Origin: Candidatus Moraniibacteriota bacterium
GTDB taxonomy: Bacteria > Patescibacteriota > Minisyncoccia > CAIUEV01
Assembly: GCA_016867255.1 (NCBI GenBank)
Contig: VGKB01000003.1
Location: 1-34,611 of the forward strand
Length of the DNA stretch: 34,611 nt
Reading direction: 5' to 3'
Positions 8,382-18,012 of the stretch are shown piece by piece. The number at the start of each line of letters is the position of its first letter. Position 1 is the stretch's first letter. The notes beneath the pieces were generated by a model. It made no database searches. It saw only the letters and a program-made list of their open reading frames with translations, and was not told the origin of the DNA. Position numbers and translations under genes: made by a program.

Positions 8382-8507
8382 ATGGCAAAAGACAAAACAT
8401 TTTTGGAAACTTGGCCGGAGGCAGTGTTATTAAAAATTCAGTTCTTGTGGCTGCCATTTGTGGCGATGGTGAAAATAATCCAAAAAATAAGGGAAAAGAA
8501 GAAATGA
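8382..8507 (+). CDS. Small ORF, 41 aa, unknown
   Basis: MAKDKTFLETWPEAVLLKIQFLWLPFVAMVKIIQKIREKKK*; sits between two same-strand ORFs; too short for the supplied ORF track. Confidence 0.4.
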   Translation: MAKDKTFLETWPEAVLLKIQFLWLPFVAMVKIIQKIREKKK

Positions 8508-8532
8508 AAAATAATTATTAATTTTAAGATTC

Positions 8533-9363
8533 ATGCGCCGCGTTTACAAACAAATTTTGATTATTTTTACCGTTATACTGTTTCTTTCAGCCATTACATA
8601 TGGGATTGTTTGGTTAATCCAAGTGGAACCGACTTGCTTTGATAAAATCCAAAACGGCGAAGAAGAAGGAATTGATTGTGGGGCGGTTTGCGGCAATACC
8701 TGTGAAAAAATTGTCAAGCCAATGCCGCTCCGGGTGAGCAAATCTCAAGTTATTCAAGGAGGGGCGAAATGTGATTTTGTGGCCGTTGTGACTAATCCCA
8801 ATGCCTCAAGCGGCGCCCAGAACATACCCTACGAACTGCGTTGGGGTGAGGCAAGCAAAAAGGGAGAATTTTATATATATCCCAGCGAAGAGAGATATAT
8901 TGCGGAAGTGAATCTCCCCTGCCAAGCCGGCACTAATTGGGAATTTAAACTAGGAGAGCCCTCCAAGTGGGAGATTCTGAAAGGTTATACCGGCAAGCCG
9001 AATTTGCAAATTTCCAATGCGAAATTTCAATATTTGGATAACTCCCTTGAGTTTGCCGAGACGACGGGCATTATTACGAACAAAAGTTCTTTTGATTTAA
9101 AGACAATTGAAATCTATTCCATAATTAAAAATGCCGCGGGGGAGGTAATCGCCGCTAACAAAACAAACCTTAACAGTTTACCGGTAAGCCAAAAAAGAGA
9201 GTTTAGGATTTTTTGGACTCACAGTTTTCCCAAGGGGGGGATTAATAGTTTTTATTTAACCACCAACCTCTTTGATTCGGAAAATTTTCTCAGGACTTAT
9301 GACGCGGAAAGCGTTAAATGGGGGATTGGAGAAGAGAAGGGACAGATTTATTATCAAAAGTAG
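8533..9363 (+). CDS. Hypothetical membrane-anchored extracytoplasmic protein with Cys-rich loop
   Basis: N-terminal TM then CFDKIQNGEEEGIDCGAVCGNTC and a beta-rich C-terminal domain. Confidence 0.7.
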   Translation: MRRVYKQILIIFTVILFLSAITYGIVWLIQVEPTCFDKIQNGEEEGIDCGAVCGNTCEKIVKPMPLRVSKSQVIQGGAKCDFVAVVTNPNASSGAQNIPYELRWGEASKKGEFYIYPSEERYIAEVNLPCQAGTNWEFKLGEPSKWEILKGYTGKPNLQISNAKFQYLDNSLEFAETTGIITNKSSFDLKTIEIYSIIKNAAGEVIAANKTNLNSLPVSQKREFRIFWTHSFPKGGINSFYLTTNLFDSENFLRTYDAESVKWGIGEEKGQIYYQK

Positions 9364-9373
9364 ACTTTGGTGA

Positions 9374-10465
9374 TTATTTTTTCTGTACGCACTGGCTACC
9401 CTGCAGACATTTGCCTTCCGGACAGTTGCAGGCCGTGATTAAGGCACGGGATTTTTCGGAAGTGCATTTTACGCTTTCACATTTTTCTTGTTCGGCGCCG
9501 CAAATGTCATTAAAGCGGAACCAAACGCCACCGGAAGTGAAACACTGGTTTATGTCTTGGACTATGTCAAGGATGGCGGAGACGGGTATGTTGCCGGCCG
9601 GGTTGTCTTTCAAGTTGATATTCGGCCGGTCGGTGATAATGGTGATTATTTCAATATTGTTTTCTAGGAGCCGATTAACGAGTTGCGCCAGTTCGCTGAA
9701 AAATTTCTCTATCTCGGCAGAATTATTTCCCGCGGCGTAGGCCGAGGAAACGCCGAGAAGATTTTCCGGTTTAAATGAGGATTTTAGAGAATCAATGATA
9801 GCGCTGCGGTTAATATACAGGAGCTCCGGCTCCTCGTTGCGCTTGCCGATGACGGCAAATGTCTCGGTGTTTTTTCCGGCCCTGACCTCAAGAATTAAAA
9901 TGTCGTCTTTATCCAGCCGGGAAAATAGTTTTACTAGGTCTGAAAGGGGCGTTCCTTTGGTTAATTTACCGCTAACCTCTCCCCCCGAAGCCGCTGAATT
10001 TATGAGATATCCGGCTTCCCGGCGCGGTATATTGATGCTGATGTCTTCTGAATCTGACACGCATTCAAAACTGCTCCAAATTGCTTGGTCGGTAGCGCCG
10101 CTTATCCTGAAAGTCGTCTGGATGGCTATCCAGCCAAATAGGATGAAGCCAAAGCCGATGATTGACCAGATTACGGTTCTTTTGGCCTGAAACATCCAGT
10201 TTTCGTTTCCCCGCGAGCCGATGTAGACGAAGCCCCCGATTACCATAAAGAGAATGGCGAAGACAAAAGAAGTTCCCATTACCCAAGTGGCAATGTTGGA
10301 TATCATTTCCAGAAGCTTGCAGACATCGCAATCCATCCCATTGCAGGTCATCAAAGAATTGCTACCGCTACTTTCGGCGGACTCGGCGGCGGAAACAAAG
10401 AAGTTTAACATACGGAGACCTGAATTAAATTTTTTATTTTTGAAGCAGTTTAATCGCTTTTTCAA
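9374..10465 (-). CDS. VirB2/TrbC-like two-TM protein fused to a ~240-aa extension with Cys-rich C-terminus
   Basis: VMGTSFVFAILFMVIGGFVYIGSRGNENWMFQAKRTVIWSIIGFGFILFGWIAIQTTF resembles paralogs 1-4; C-terminus CFTSGGVWFRFNDICGAEQEKCESVKC...CNCPEGKCLQGSQC. Confidence 0.7.
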   Translation of the reverse strand: MKKRLNCFKNKKFNSGLRMLNFFVSAAESAESSGSNSLMTCNGMDCDVCKLLEMISNIATWVMGTSFVFAILFMVIGGFVYIGSRGNENWMFQAKRTVIWSIIGFGFILFGWIAIQTTFRISGATDQAIWSSFECVSDSEDISINIPRREAGYLINSAASGGEVSGKLTKGTPLSDLVKLFSRLDKDDILILEVRAGKNTETFAVIGKRNEEPELLYINRSAIIDSLKSSFKPENLLGVSSAYAAGNNSAEIEKFFSELAQLVNRLLENNIEIITIITDRPNINLKDNPAGNIPVSAILDIVQDINQCFTSGGVWFRFNDICGAEQEKCESVKCTSEKSRALITACNCPEGKCLQGSQCVQKK

Positions 10466-11348
10466 AGGAAGTTTGGCTGTTGGCGAAGATTATGTATTTA
10501 CCGACCACGATATAGTTAAGGGAAACAACGCCGTTGCCGGAAAAGTCAACGAAGCGAGCCCCCCGGTAAATGTTGCTGTTTTGAAAAGTTTTTTGGCCGG
10601 AAGCTTCCACAAAGTCTTTCTTAAGGCCAATTAAGATAAAGGGTTTAAGAGTGTTGATTAGCGAACTTTCCCAATTTCCGAGAGCTTTATCCAATTCGCT
10701 CTTTTCCATTCCGGTTGAAAGCACCAAGGCGGTTCCGGGCCCCTTTTCCTCCGGCGCGCGGTACATAAATATTCGGTAGAAGCTATCCAGGCGACTGAAC
10801 AGATTTTCAGGAACTTCAATCCGGGATCTGTCAAGAAATTCGCTCAGTGGCAGTTGGGCGTTGCGGGTGTTGTAAAGATTAATTTCCATTAGACCAGAGA
10901 TATCCGGAGTGATTGTGTTAAGCGAACTTAGGGGGTTTTCGTTCTCGTCAATCATTAAGCTTTTTTGAATGGGAACGCCTTCAATTGGATTGCCCGCTTC
11001 GTCCACGGCTACTCGCGCTCCGCTGGTTTTAGCCGGATAAGCGTTTTTCGGCTCTCCCGCCTTCTGGGCGGTGTCGGTGCCGGCACCGCGGCTATAGTTT
11101 TCGTCAAAAACAATGCCCGGCGTTTGGTCCAGCCCTTGCTCAGAAAGTTCTGCCGCTGCCTGTTCTTTTGTTTGCTCTTTCTTGCTTCCGGAGACTAAAG
11201 ATAAAATCACGGCGATGACCACTAGGACGATTGCCACCGCTCCGCCAATGATGAGAAGTTTTCGGTTTCCCTTGTTGTCGTCATAATTTTCTTCCAGCTC
11301 CTCAATCAGTTTTTCTTCTAATTCCGCCTTTTTTGTTTCTTTGTTCAT
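10434..11348 (-). CDS. Hypothetical membrane-anchored protein, 304 aa
   Basis: N-terminal TM LLIIGGAVAIVLVVIAVILSLVSG; 3' end overlaps the start of the 9374-10465 gene by 32 nt. Confidence 0.75.
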   Translation of the reverse strand: MNKETKKAELEEKLIEELEENYDDNKGNRKLLIIGGAVAIVLVVIAVILSLVSGSKKEQTKEQAAAELSEQGLDQTPGIVFDENYSRGAGTDTAQKAGEPKNAYPAKTSGARVAVDEAGNPIEGVPIQKSLMIDENENPLSSLNTITPDISGLMEINLYNTRNAQLPLSEFLDRSRIEVPENLFSRLDSFYRIFMYRAPEEKGPGTALVLSTGMEKSELDKALGNWESSLINTLKPFILIGLKKDFVEASGQKTFQNSNIYRGARFVDFSGNGVVSLNYIVVGKYIIFANSQTSFEKAIKLLQK

Positions 11349-11511
11349 TTTAAGTGATTTAATTTTCTTATTTATTTTTTAAGGCAAAAAGACTATTTAA
11401 TACATTTTAAGTGAAAAATTTTATTTGGCAAATATTTTTTATTTTGAAAAAAGCAAATAGTGCCAACAAAAAACTTAGCAATGGTATAAAAAAGATATTT
11501 TTTAAACTAAA

Positions 11512-11598
11512 TGGTGCCGAGGGGGAGATTTGAACTCCCAAGCCGATTAAGGCACATGGTCCTAAGCCATGCGTGTCTGCCAGTTTCACCACCTCGGC
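11512..11598 (-). tRNA. tRNA-Leu (anticodon UAG), CCA encoded
   Basis: Reverse complement GCCGAGGTGGTGAAACTGGCAGACACGCATGGCTTAGGACCATGTGCCTTAATCGGCTTGGGAGTTCAAATCTCCCCCTCGGCACCA; long variable arm; anticodon loop CTTAGGA. Confidence 0.96.
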
Positions 11599-11601
11599 CG
11601 G

Positions 11602-11650
11602 AACATAAAACATAAAACATGAAACATAAAAAATAAAACTTGGAACACGG
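11602..11650. repeat. Heptanucleotide tandem array (AACATAA-type)
   Basis: AACATAA AACATAA AACATGA AACATAA AAAATAA AACTTGG AACACGG, starting 4 nt from the tRNA-Leu 5' end. Confidence 0.85.
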
Positions 11651-11653
11651 GTT

Positions 11654-13114
11654 CTAATTCTTTTCCTTTTTTCTGCGGAACACGTCTTTTACCAGCGTTA
11701 GTTCAAACTGATTGAATTCTTTCAATATGTAAAGCAAAAATACATAAAACGCTAGTAAAATTGCTGACCAGAGCGGAAAAAGAAAACTGTCGCGGGGGAA
11801 CAGGAAAGATAATCCGTAAAGCGCGCCTGACCCTATCAGTATCTTAATAATGCTCTCTAATTTAAACAAATAGCCGAAAAATTTATAAGAATAGCCGAGA
11901 ATTATTAGCATCACTAAAAGTGAAGTGAGGGTGGTGCCCACTACGGCGCCCCAGAGGGCGTATTTTGCTATTAGCACATAAGTTAAAATGGTGTTTGCTA
12001 ACAGTCCCAAGAATGATATTACCATTGGCACTTTGACCTTGCCGGCTCCGTTAAGCGCGAAAGTCAAAACATAAAACACGGTCAAAAATCCTACCCCAAA
12101 AACAAAAAGGGACATTAGCGGCGCGGCATCCAAAAACCGCCGGGAATAAAAAAGCTGGATAATTGGGCGGGAATAAAGAGACATCAGGATACAAATAGGG
12201 AGTAAAAACATCACCATTAGGCGCAAGGATTGACTAATCAGCTTTTTTGTTTCCGCGGCGTTTTTACTGGAGGTGGCTTTTGAGACGGCCGGCAGCAGTA
12301 TAATGGTCAGCGCGTAGAACAAATAATAGGGAATGCGCCCCACCGTGATGGCGGCATTGTAAATGCCAGTATGATAGTCGCTCATTAAAATCCCCTTAAC
12401 CAGATAGAGGTCAACGGTTATTAAAAGCTCGTAAGCGATCATAAAAAAAGTTATCGGCCAGGCGTAATGAAACAGTTTTTTCCAGTCAAATGTGCCGCTC
12501 GGTTTATATTTATGCAGCGAATCGTATATTTTTGCTCCCAAAAAGACCAAGAGGGGAGCCAAAGCGAAACCAATAACGCTGCCTTCTAGGGACAGATTTT
12601 GCGGCTTTAATAACCAAGCGAAACCCAGGATAAACAAAATGCGGGAGAAGGATCGCAGGGTCTTAAGGAAGGCCTGTACTTTAAACTTGTGGATGCCGGT
12701 GTAGTAGGAGAAATAAAAAGAGGCCAGGGCAAAAGTTGGGATGATAAGAGAAGATATCCGGAAAAGCGGCGTCAAAGAAGGGTCTTTGAGCAAGGCGGCA
12801 AGAACCGGAGCTAAGAGGAAAAACGTCAAAGTAACGCTTCCCATCAGAAGCGCCTGAAATAGAGCGGCCTTTCGCTTGATAACCGGGATCAGCCCGGGCT
12901 TGTTTTCAAATATCTCGCTTAGATATTTAGCCATAGCGGTAGGGATCCCATTGCCGATCAGGATGATGATCGTGGTGGTAAGGGTAATTACCACGCCGTA
13001 GCGGCCATAATCAGCCGGTCCTAAAATTCTTCCGATGCCGCTGTGCACCACATAACTGGATATGTTGTAGACAATCTCGCTGGCTAGGACGAATGCAAAA
13101 GATTTGGCAAGCAT
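11654..13114 (-). CDS. Polysaccharide flippase (MATE/Wzx-like; MOP superfamily)
   Basis: 486 aa with ~12-14 hydrophobic segments; N-terminal SEIVYNISSYVVHSGIGRILGPADYGRYGVVITLTTTI typical of Wzx/polysaccharide_synt proteins. Confidence 0.85.
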   Translation of the reverse strand: MLAKSFAFVLASEIVYNISSYVVHSGIGRILGPADYGRYGVVITLTTTIIILIGNGIPTAMAKYLSEIFENKPGLIPVIKRKAALFQALLMGSVTLTFFLLAPVLAALLKDPSLTPLFRISSLIIPTFALASFYFSYYTGIHKFKVQAFLKTLRSFSRILFILGFAWLLKPQNLSLEGSVIGFALAPLLVFLGAKIYDSLHKYKPSGTFDWKKLFHYAWPITFFMIAYELLITVDLYLVKGILMSDYHTGIYNAAITVGRIPYYLFYALTIILLPAVSKATSSKNAAETKKLISQSLRLMVMFLLPICILMSLYSRPIIQLFYSRRFLDAAPLMSLFVFGVGFLTVFYVLTFALNGAGKVKVPMVISFLGLLANTILTYVLIAKYALWGAVVGTTLTSLLVMLIILGYSYKFFGYLFKLESIIKILIGSGALYGLSFLFPRDSFLFPLWSAILLAFYVFLLYILKEFNQFELTLVKDVFRRKKEKN

Positions 13115-13155
13115 GATAAAAGATAGAAAATGGATAATGGAAAATGGAAAATAAA
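13114..13155. repeat. Heptanucleotide tandem array (AAATGGA-type)
   Basis: TGATAAA AGATAGA AAATGGA TAATGGA AAATGGA AAATAAA in the flippase-murC gap. Confidence 0.75.
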
Positions 13156-13165
13156 TATACTTTTT

Positions 13166-14674
13166 TTAATTCTCCCTTTTTAAATAGTTTTTTCCCACTC
13201 GCCAGCCGTCTCCCGCTCCCATAGTTATTAAGATAGTCGGTTTCTTGGATTTATATTTTTTCAGGAAATCAAGGCAATCCTGATGGGAGGGAAAATTAAA
13301 GGCCGTTTTTTTGTTTTTGATAAGCTTTTTAGCGATGTCAGCGCTTCTGACTTTACCTTTTAATTCTCTGGCAGAGCCATAGATCGGAAGAAGCCCAATC
13401 AGATCGGCGGCGGAAAGCGATTTAATAAATTCAGCAAGGAACGCACTGGTTCGGGTGAAAGTGTGCGACTGGAAGATTACGAAAATTTTAAACTTGGGAA
13501 AGTGCCTTCTTACGGCGGCTAAAGTCGCGTCAATTTCAGCGGGATGGTGGGCGTAATCGTCATAGACCAGTACTTCCCCCCTTTTTCCAATAAATTGCAT
13601 CCGACGCTCGGTTCCCCGGAAACTCTCAAAACTTTTGGCTATTTTATTGTTTGAAATTTTCAACTTGAAGTTTGGGACGCAAGATAATGCCAAGACAAAG
13701 GCGACCGCCGCCGCTAGATTATAGGCGTTGTGCTCGCCAAAAAGAGAGGCGGAGACGGCAATTTTCTGTTTCTTATTGAAAATATTTTGTGCTGTCTTCT
13801 TTGGCAGGTTAATCTTGAAAAAGTATTTTGGAATTTGGAATCTAGAATTTGGAATTTGGTTTGGATCCTGGGATCCGGAATCCAAAATTTGAATATCATT
13901 ATTTTTATTTTTTCCGTAGGTTAAAATTACGCGATCATCGTTATTTTTTAGGTTTAATTCCTTCAACATGCGTAATGTTTTAACGTCATCCCCGTTAAAT
14001 ACGCCGATTTTAGGCAGCTTTAATTTTGTTCTTGCCCACTTCCCTACCCACTTTTCAAACACCCGGTAATAATTTTCCGGTTTTTTATAGTAATCCGGAT
14101 GGTCATAGTCAATATTGGTAATGATAATGGACCACGGCCGGTAATGTCTTAGTTTATTTTGGTGCTCGTCGGCTTCAATTACGAAAAACGAACTTTTGCC
14201 GGTTATCGCGTTAGTCTGCCAATTGGCTACCCGACTGCCGATTAGCGCGGTGGGATCTAAGCCAAGGTTTTTCATTGATTCGGCGATAAGGGCGGAAGTG
14301 GTTGTTTTGCCGTGCGTTCCTGAAACCGCGATGCCCAAAGAGGCGTTAAATAAAGCGCTAACTGCTTCAGGATACGACATAACCGGAATTTTTTTCTTTT
14401 TGGCCGATAAAATCTCCGGATGCTTTATTGGATCAAAAGCGGTTGAGTATACTACCAGTTCAGTATTTTTGGGCAAATTAGAAGTTCTGAATCCTTCTCT
14501 GAAAGGAATTTTGAGTTTCTTAAGCACCGCGTCAGTAAAAAATTTTTCGTGGGTGTCCGAACCACTGATGATTTTACCGCGGCTCTTAAGAATCTGCGCC
14601 AGCGCCGTCATCCCGACACCCTTGATGCCGACCAGATAAATATGTTTTAATTTTTGCAATAAATTATTTTTCAT
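13166..14674 (-). CDS. murC: UDP-N-acetylmuramate--L-alanine ligase (MurC)
   Basis: HIYLVGIKGVGMTALAQILKSRG...GIAVSGTHGKTTTSALIAESM...GEHNAYNLAAAVAFV...VYDDYAHHPAEIDATLAAVRRHFP. Confidence 0.93.
   Translation of the reverse strand: MKNNLLQKLKHIYLVGIKGVGMTALAQILKSRGKIISGSDTHEKFFTDAVLKKLKIPFREGFRTSNLPKNTELVVYSTAFDPIKHPEILSAKKKKIPVMSYPEAVSALFNASLGIAVSGTHGKTTTSALIAESMKNLGLDPTALIGSRVANWQTNAITGKSSFFVIEADEHQNKLRHYRPWSIIITNIDYDHPDYYKKPENYYRVFEKWVGKWARTKLKLPKIGVFNGDDVKTLRMLKELNLKNNDDRVILTYGKNKNNDIQILDSGSQDPNQIPNSRFQIPKYFFKINLPKKTAQNIFNKKQKIAVSASLFGEHNAYNLAAAVAFVLALSCVPNFKLKISNNKIAKSFESFRGTERRMQFIGKRGEVLVYDDYAHHPAEIDATLAAVRRHFPKFKIFVIFQSHTFTRTSAFLAEFIKSLSAADLIGLLPIYGSARELKGKVRSADIAKKLIKNKKTAFNFPSHQDCLDFLKKYKSKKPTILITMGAGDGWRVGKNYLKREN
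13831..13893. repeat. Heptanucleotide array (GAATTTG-type) inside murC
   Basis: GAATTTG GAATCTA GAATTTG GAATTTG then degenerating units gtttgga tcctggg atccgga atccaaa atttgaa. Confidence 0.75.
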
Positions 14675-14722
14675 TTGGCATTCTCCAATTATACGAAACG
14701 ATAGAATATATTATAGATATAG

Positions 14723-14728
14723 TATAAT
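14723..14728 (+). promoter_or_regulatory. Possible -10 element for dnaG
   Basis: TATAAT in an AT-rich leader 38 nt before the dnaG ATG; no convincing -35. Confidence 0.3.
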
Positions 14729-14765
14729 ATTTGCATATATTAACATTAATTTTTGATTTAGCCTC

Positions 14766-16592
14766 ATGGCAACGCTTGTCGATGACGTGAAGGATAAATT
14801 GGATGTTGTGGACATTGTCTCCGGTTACGTTAAATTGACGCCGGCCGGCGCGAACATGCGAGGTTTGTGCCCTTTTCACCGGGAGAAAACGCCTTCTTTT
14901 ATGGTGAGCAAGGAAAAACAGATATTCCACTGCTTTGGCTGCGGCAAGGGGGGAGATGTGATTACTTTCATTGAAGAAATGGAAGGGATGGAGTTTAAGG
15001 AGGCGCTCCGAATGTTGGCGGAAAGAGCCGGCTTGGATTATCGCAGATATCAGGGGACTTTTTCCGACCAAGGCCAAGTAGATGATAAAGAGACAATTCG
15101 GCGGCTGCTGGAAGCCACCGCGGTTTTTTACGAGAAAGAGTTAAAAGGAGCCAAAGGCAAAAAAGCTACCAATTACCTTAGAGAACGGGGGCTGAAAAAC
15201 AGTTATGCCTCTTTATTCCGTTTGGGCTACGCCCCCAGATTAAACGCTAAAGGCACTCCCGCGGCCCTTTATGATCATTTGAGAGAGCTTGGCTTTTCCG
15301 CGGATGCTATTTTGAAAAGCGGCAGTGTGTATAAAAAAGACAACCAAGATGTTTTTGTGGACCGTTTCCGGGGACGGCTGATATTCCCGATTACGGATGG
15401 TCTGGGGCGGATAGTAGGATTTTCCGCCCGACTGCTTCCCGGCGATGAGAGCGGGCAAGGGAAATACATCAATACGCCCGGAACAATCCTCTACGACAAG
15501 AGCAGTTTGCTCTACGGTTTTCACTTGGCAAAAAACAGCATTCGGGAAAGTCAAGAGGTGATAATGCTGGAAGGTAATCTGGATGTTATTCTGAGCCATC
15601 AAGCCGGAGTAAAACAAGCCGTGGCCACTTGCGGCACTGCCGTGGGAGTTAAACAACTTACTTACTTGCGCCGTTTTACCGAAAAACTAATATTAGCGTT
15701 TGACGCCGATATGGCGGGGGTGAAAGCTGCCAAAAGAACCGCGGAATTGGCTTGGGCGCAGGATATGGACGTGAAAGTGATTCCCCTAAAAACCGGCAAG
15801 GACGTGGCGGACATTGCCAGCGCGGAACCGGATAACTGGCAAGAGATGGTAAAAAAGCCCAGAAGCGTGGCCGGATATTTTTTTAACCTTGCTTTTGGGA
15901 ACCGGGTGTTAAGTCTGGACCAAAAAAAAGTATTGGCGGAAAAAATTATAAAGTTGCTGTCTCAGATCCCATCGCGGGTGGAGCAGTCCTACTACCTGAA
16001 AAAATTGGCCGAATTAGTAAAAGTGCCGGAAAATCTTCTTTGGGAAAAAATTTCGGGAAAAAACGCAAATTTGGCGCTAAAACAAGAATCTGAGAAAGAA
16101 AAAAGCCCCTTCTTTTCCAAAGGCAGGAGGATTTTATTGGAGGAAAGACTTATCGGACTAATCTTCAATTACCCCGAGTTGTATTTCAAAAACAGGGAGA
16201 AAGTCGGGAGTATTGTTTTGGTGGGAGAAGTAAACAAGTCTATTTGGCGGGAAATGAAGAATTATCTGGATTCACTGGACGCGAAGAAAGAAGGCGCGAA
16301 AGAAAAAATTGATTTAAAATTTTCCAGTCGGGAGCTGAACCTTTTAGCCAAAGAATACGCAATAAGCGTGGACAAGGAATTAGGAGGAGATTCAGATAAC
16401 ATTCTGGAGGATGCGAAAAATGAGCTGCTTAAGTGCGCCAACGCTCTGGAATTGGAATTTTTAAAAGACAAAAGATCGGAATTATTGGCAAAAATAGAGA
16501 AAATATCTCCCTCAAAGAAAAAAAAGCTGCGGGCGGTCATGAAACAGTTGGAAAGGATAAGCAAGGAAATCAACCGTAAAAGAGTATTCTGA
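14766..16592 (+). CDS. dnaG: DNA primase
   Basis: IVSGYVKLTPAGANMRGLCPFHREKTPSFMVSKEKQIFHCFGCGKGGDVITFIEEMEGMEFKEAL (CHC2 zinc finger), TOPRIM region (MLEGNLDVI ... FDADMAGVKAAKR). Confidence 0.97.
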   Translation: MATLVDDVKDKLDVVDIVSGYVKLTPAGANMRGLCPFHREKTPSFMVSKEKQIFHCFGCGKGGDVITFIEEMEGMEFKEALRMLAERAGLDYRRYQGTFSDQGQVDDKETIRRLLEATAVFYEKELKGAKGKKATNYLRERGLKNSYASLFRLGYAPRLNAKGTPAALYDHLRELGFSADAILKSGSVYKKDNQDVFVDRFRGRLIFPITDGLGRIVGFSARLLPGDESGQGKYINTPGTILYDKSSLLYGFHLAKNSIRESQEVIMLEGNLDVILSHQAGVKQAVATCGTAVGVKQLTYLRRFTEKLILAFDADMAGVKAAKRTAELAWAQDMDVKVIPLKTGKDVADIASAEPDNWQEMVKKPRSVAGYFFNLAFGNRVLSLDQKKVLAEKIIKLLSQIPSRVEQSYYLKKLAELVKVPENLLWEKISGKNANLALKQESEKEKSPFFSKGRRILLEERLIGLIFNYPELYFKNREKVGSIVLVGEVNKSIWREMKNYLDSLDAKKEGAKEKIDLKFSSRELNLLAKEYAISVDKELGGDSDNILEDAKNELLKCANALELEFLKDKRSELLAKIEKISPSKKKKLRAVMKQLERISKEINRKRVF

Positions 16593-16612
16593 AAATAAAT
16601 ATAATTTTAAAA

Positions 16613-17590
16613 ATGAGAACCGGACGAAACAGAAAAATAATTTTTCTCGCGGTTGCCGCGATAGCGGCGATTATATCATTGCTTTTGATTTTTCTTCCCT
16701 CTACCAGTTCGCGCCAAATCGGGCTCGGATCCTCCTTTTTTACTGCTTCTCTTCCCTCGGACGGAGATAATTTTGAATTTGCCGTAATTGGCGATACGCA
16801 GAAGTTTAACCCGGGGAGAAAAAACGGGGGCCTGCAAAAAGCCGCAGAGGGTATTGGCAGAAAAAAAGCTGCTTTTACTCTGGCAATGGGAGATTTAGCG
16901 ACCGATTGTAAAGGAGGAAAAAAATGCGAAAAGAATTGGAGGAAATGGAAAAAGATTGTTTTAGCTGATGTGCCGGAAGTTTATCCGGTAATGGGTAATC
17001 ATGACCAAATCAAGGACGAAGCTTATGCGACTTGGCGTAGAGTTTTTAACCTGCCGGATAACGGTCCGGAAGGATACCAGGAGATAGTTTATTCCTTTGA
17101 TTACGGCAATTCCCATTTTGTGGTTTTAAATAGCGGAACCAGCCATTCTGTCAATAAAGAGCAGCGAGATTGGCTGGAAGAAGATTTAGATAGCAACCAA
17201 AAGGAAAACATTTTTGTGTTTTTTCACGAACCTGCCTGGCCTACTGGTGATAAAATTGGAGAAAGTCTGGACGTACATCCGGAAGAACGCGATGAATTGT
17301 GGGGAATATTAGATAGACACGGCGTTGCGGCGGTATTCTCAGGACACGAGCATTTATTTAGTCGCAGAAAAATAACGGCCGTTCAATTCTCTGGAGCAGA
17401 GAAGGAAATTTATCAATTTATTGTGGGCAACACTGATTCGTTTCGGCACGGCAAACCTCGGAAAAATAAAGCGGATTATTATTTTACTAATAAGAGTTAC
17501 GCTTTAGTTCAAGTTAACGGATCAGAAATAACCGTGAAGAACTATTCTATTGGAGGCAGAAAGATGGACGAGTTTAAATTTACCCGGTAA
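16613..17590 (+). CDS. Calcineurin-like metallophosphoesterase (N-terminal membrane anchor)
   Basis: FAVIGDTQKF, LAMGDLATD, VMGNHDQI, FFHEPAWP, VFSGHEHLFSRR: PPP/MPE motif series. Confidence 0.9.
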   Translation: MRTGRNRKIIFLAVAAIAAIISLLLIFLPSTSSRQIGLGSSFFTASLPSDGDNFEFAVIGDTQKFNPGRKNGGLQKAAEGIGRKKAAFTLAMGDLATDCKGGKKCEKNWRKWKKIVLADVPEVYPVMGNHDQIKDEAYATWRRVFNLPDNGPEGYQEIVYSFDYGNSHFVVLNSGTSHSVNKEQRDWLEEDLDSNQKENIFVFFHEPAWPTGDKIGESLDVHPEERDELWGILDRHGVAAVFSGHEHLFSRRKITAVQFSGAEKEIYQFIVGNTDSFRHGKPRKNKADYYFTNKSYALVQVNGSEITVKNYSIGGRKMDEFKFTR

Positions 17591-17593
17591 AAA

Positions 17594-17866
17594 CTACTTT
17601 TTCTTGTTGGAACGCAATTTTTTATACAAGTGCCTTTTTTTGCGGGCGGCGGTATTTTTTTTAATTACGTTTTTTTGGGCGGCCCGGTCAATTATTCTTT
17701 GGGCCTCTCGCAAAATTTTATTAATCTTGGTTGGATCAACATTTTCAGCGATGTGTTTTTCGGCTTTTTTGATGATGTCTTTAACTCTTTTTTTAACGAT
17801 AGTGTTGCGAATTCGGTTTTTTTGAGCGACCTTTAGGTATTTTTTTGCGGCTTTTTTAATGGGCAT
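17594..17866 (-). CDS. rpsT: 30S ribosomal protein S20
   Basis: MPIKKAAKKYLKVAQKNRIRNTIVKKRVKDIIKKAEKH...IIDRAAQKNVIKKNTAARKKRHLYKKL matches bS20. Confidence 0.92.
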   Translation of the reverse strand: MPIKKAAKKYLKVAQKNRIRNTIVKKRVKDIIKKAEKHIAENVDPTKINKILREAQRIIDRAAQKNVIKKNTAARKKRHLYKKLRSNKKK

Positions 17867-18012
17867 GTGAAAAATTTAATTTAGGGATTTAAGTTGGTTT
17901 CTTAAACTTCCGTAACAATCTACGAATTATTAAAGATAATGTCAAATTATCCCACTTTTAAAATTGGTGATAAAATAACAAAAACTCAAAGAAATTTTGT
18001 GACCATTAGATT

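Noticed and set aside
9318-10634. Plus-strand ORFs 9318-9740, 9795-10190 and 10254-10634
   Set aside because: Antisense to the coupled 363-aa and 304-aa genes, with no recognisable domains.
11407-11613. 68-aa minus-strand ORF (VPAEVVKLADTHGLGPCALIGLGVQISPSAP...)
   Set aside because: It is a translation through the tRNA-Leu gene, a familiar spurious ORF.
13831-13893. CRISPR array
   Set aside because: Repeats are 7-nt tandem units without spacers; not CRISPR-like. No Cas genes in the window.
14664-15077. 137-aa minus-strand ORF across the murC-dnaG gap
   Set aside because: Antisense to the DnaG zinc-finger region; no domain signal.
15240-15656. 138-aa minus-strand ORF opposite dnaG
   Set aside because: Antisense to the DnaG catalytic core; no domain signal.
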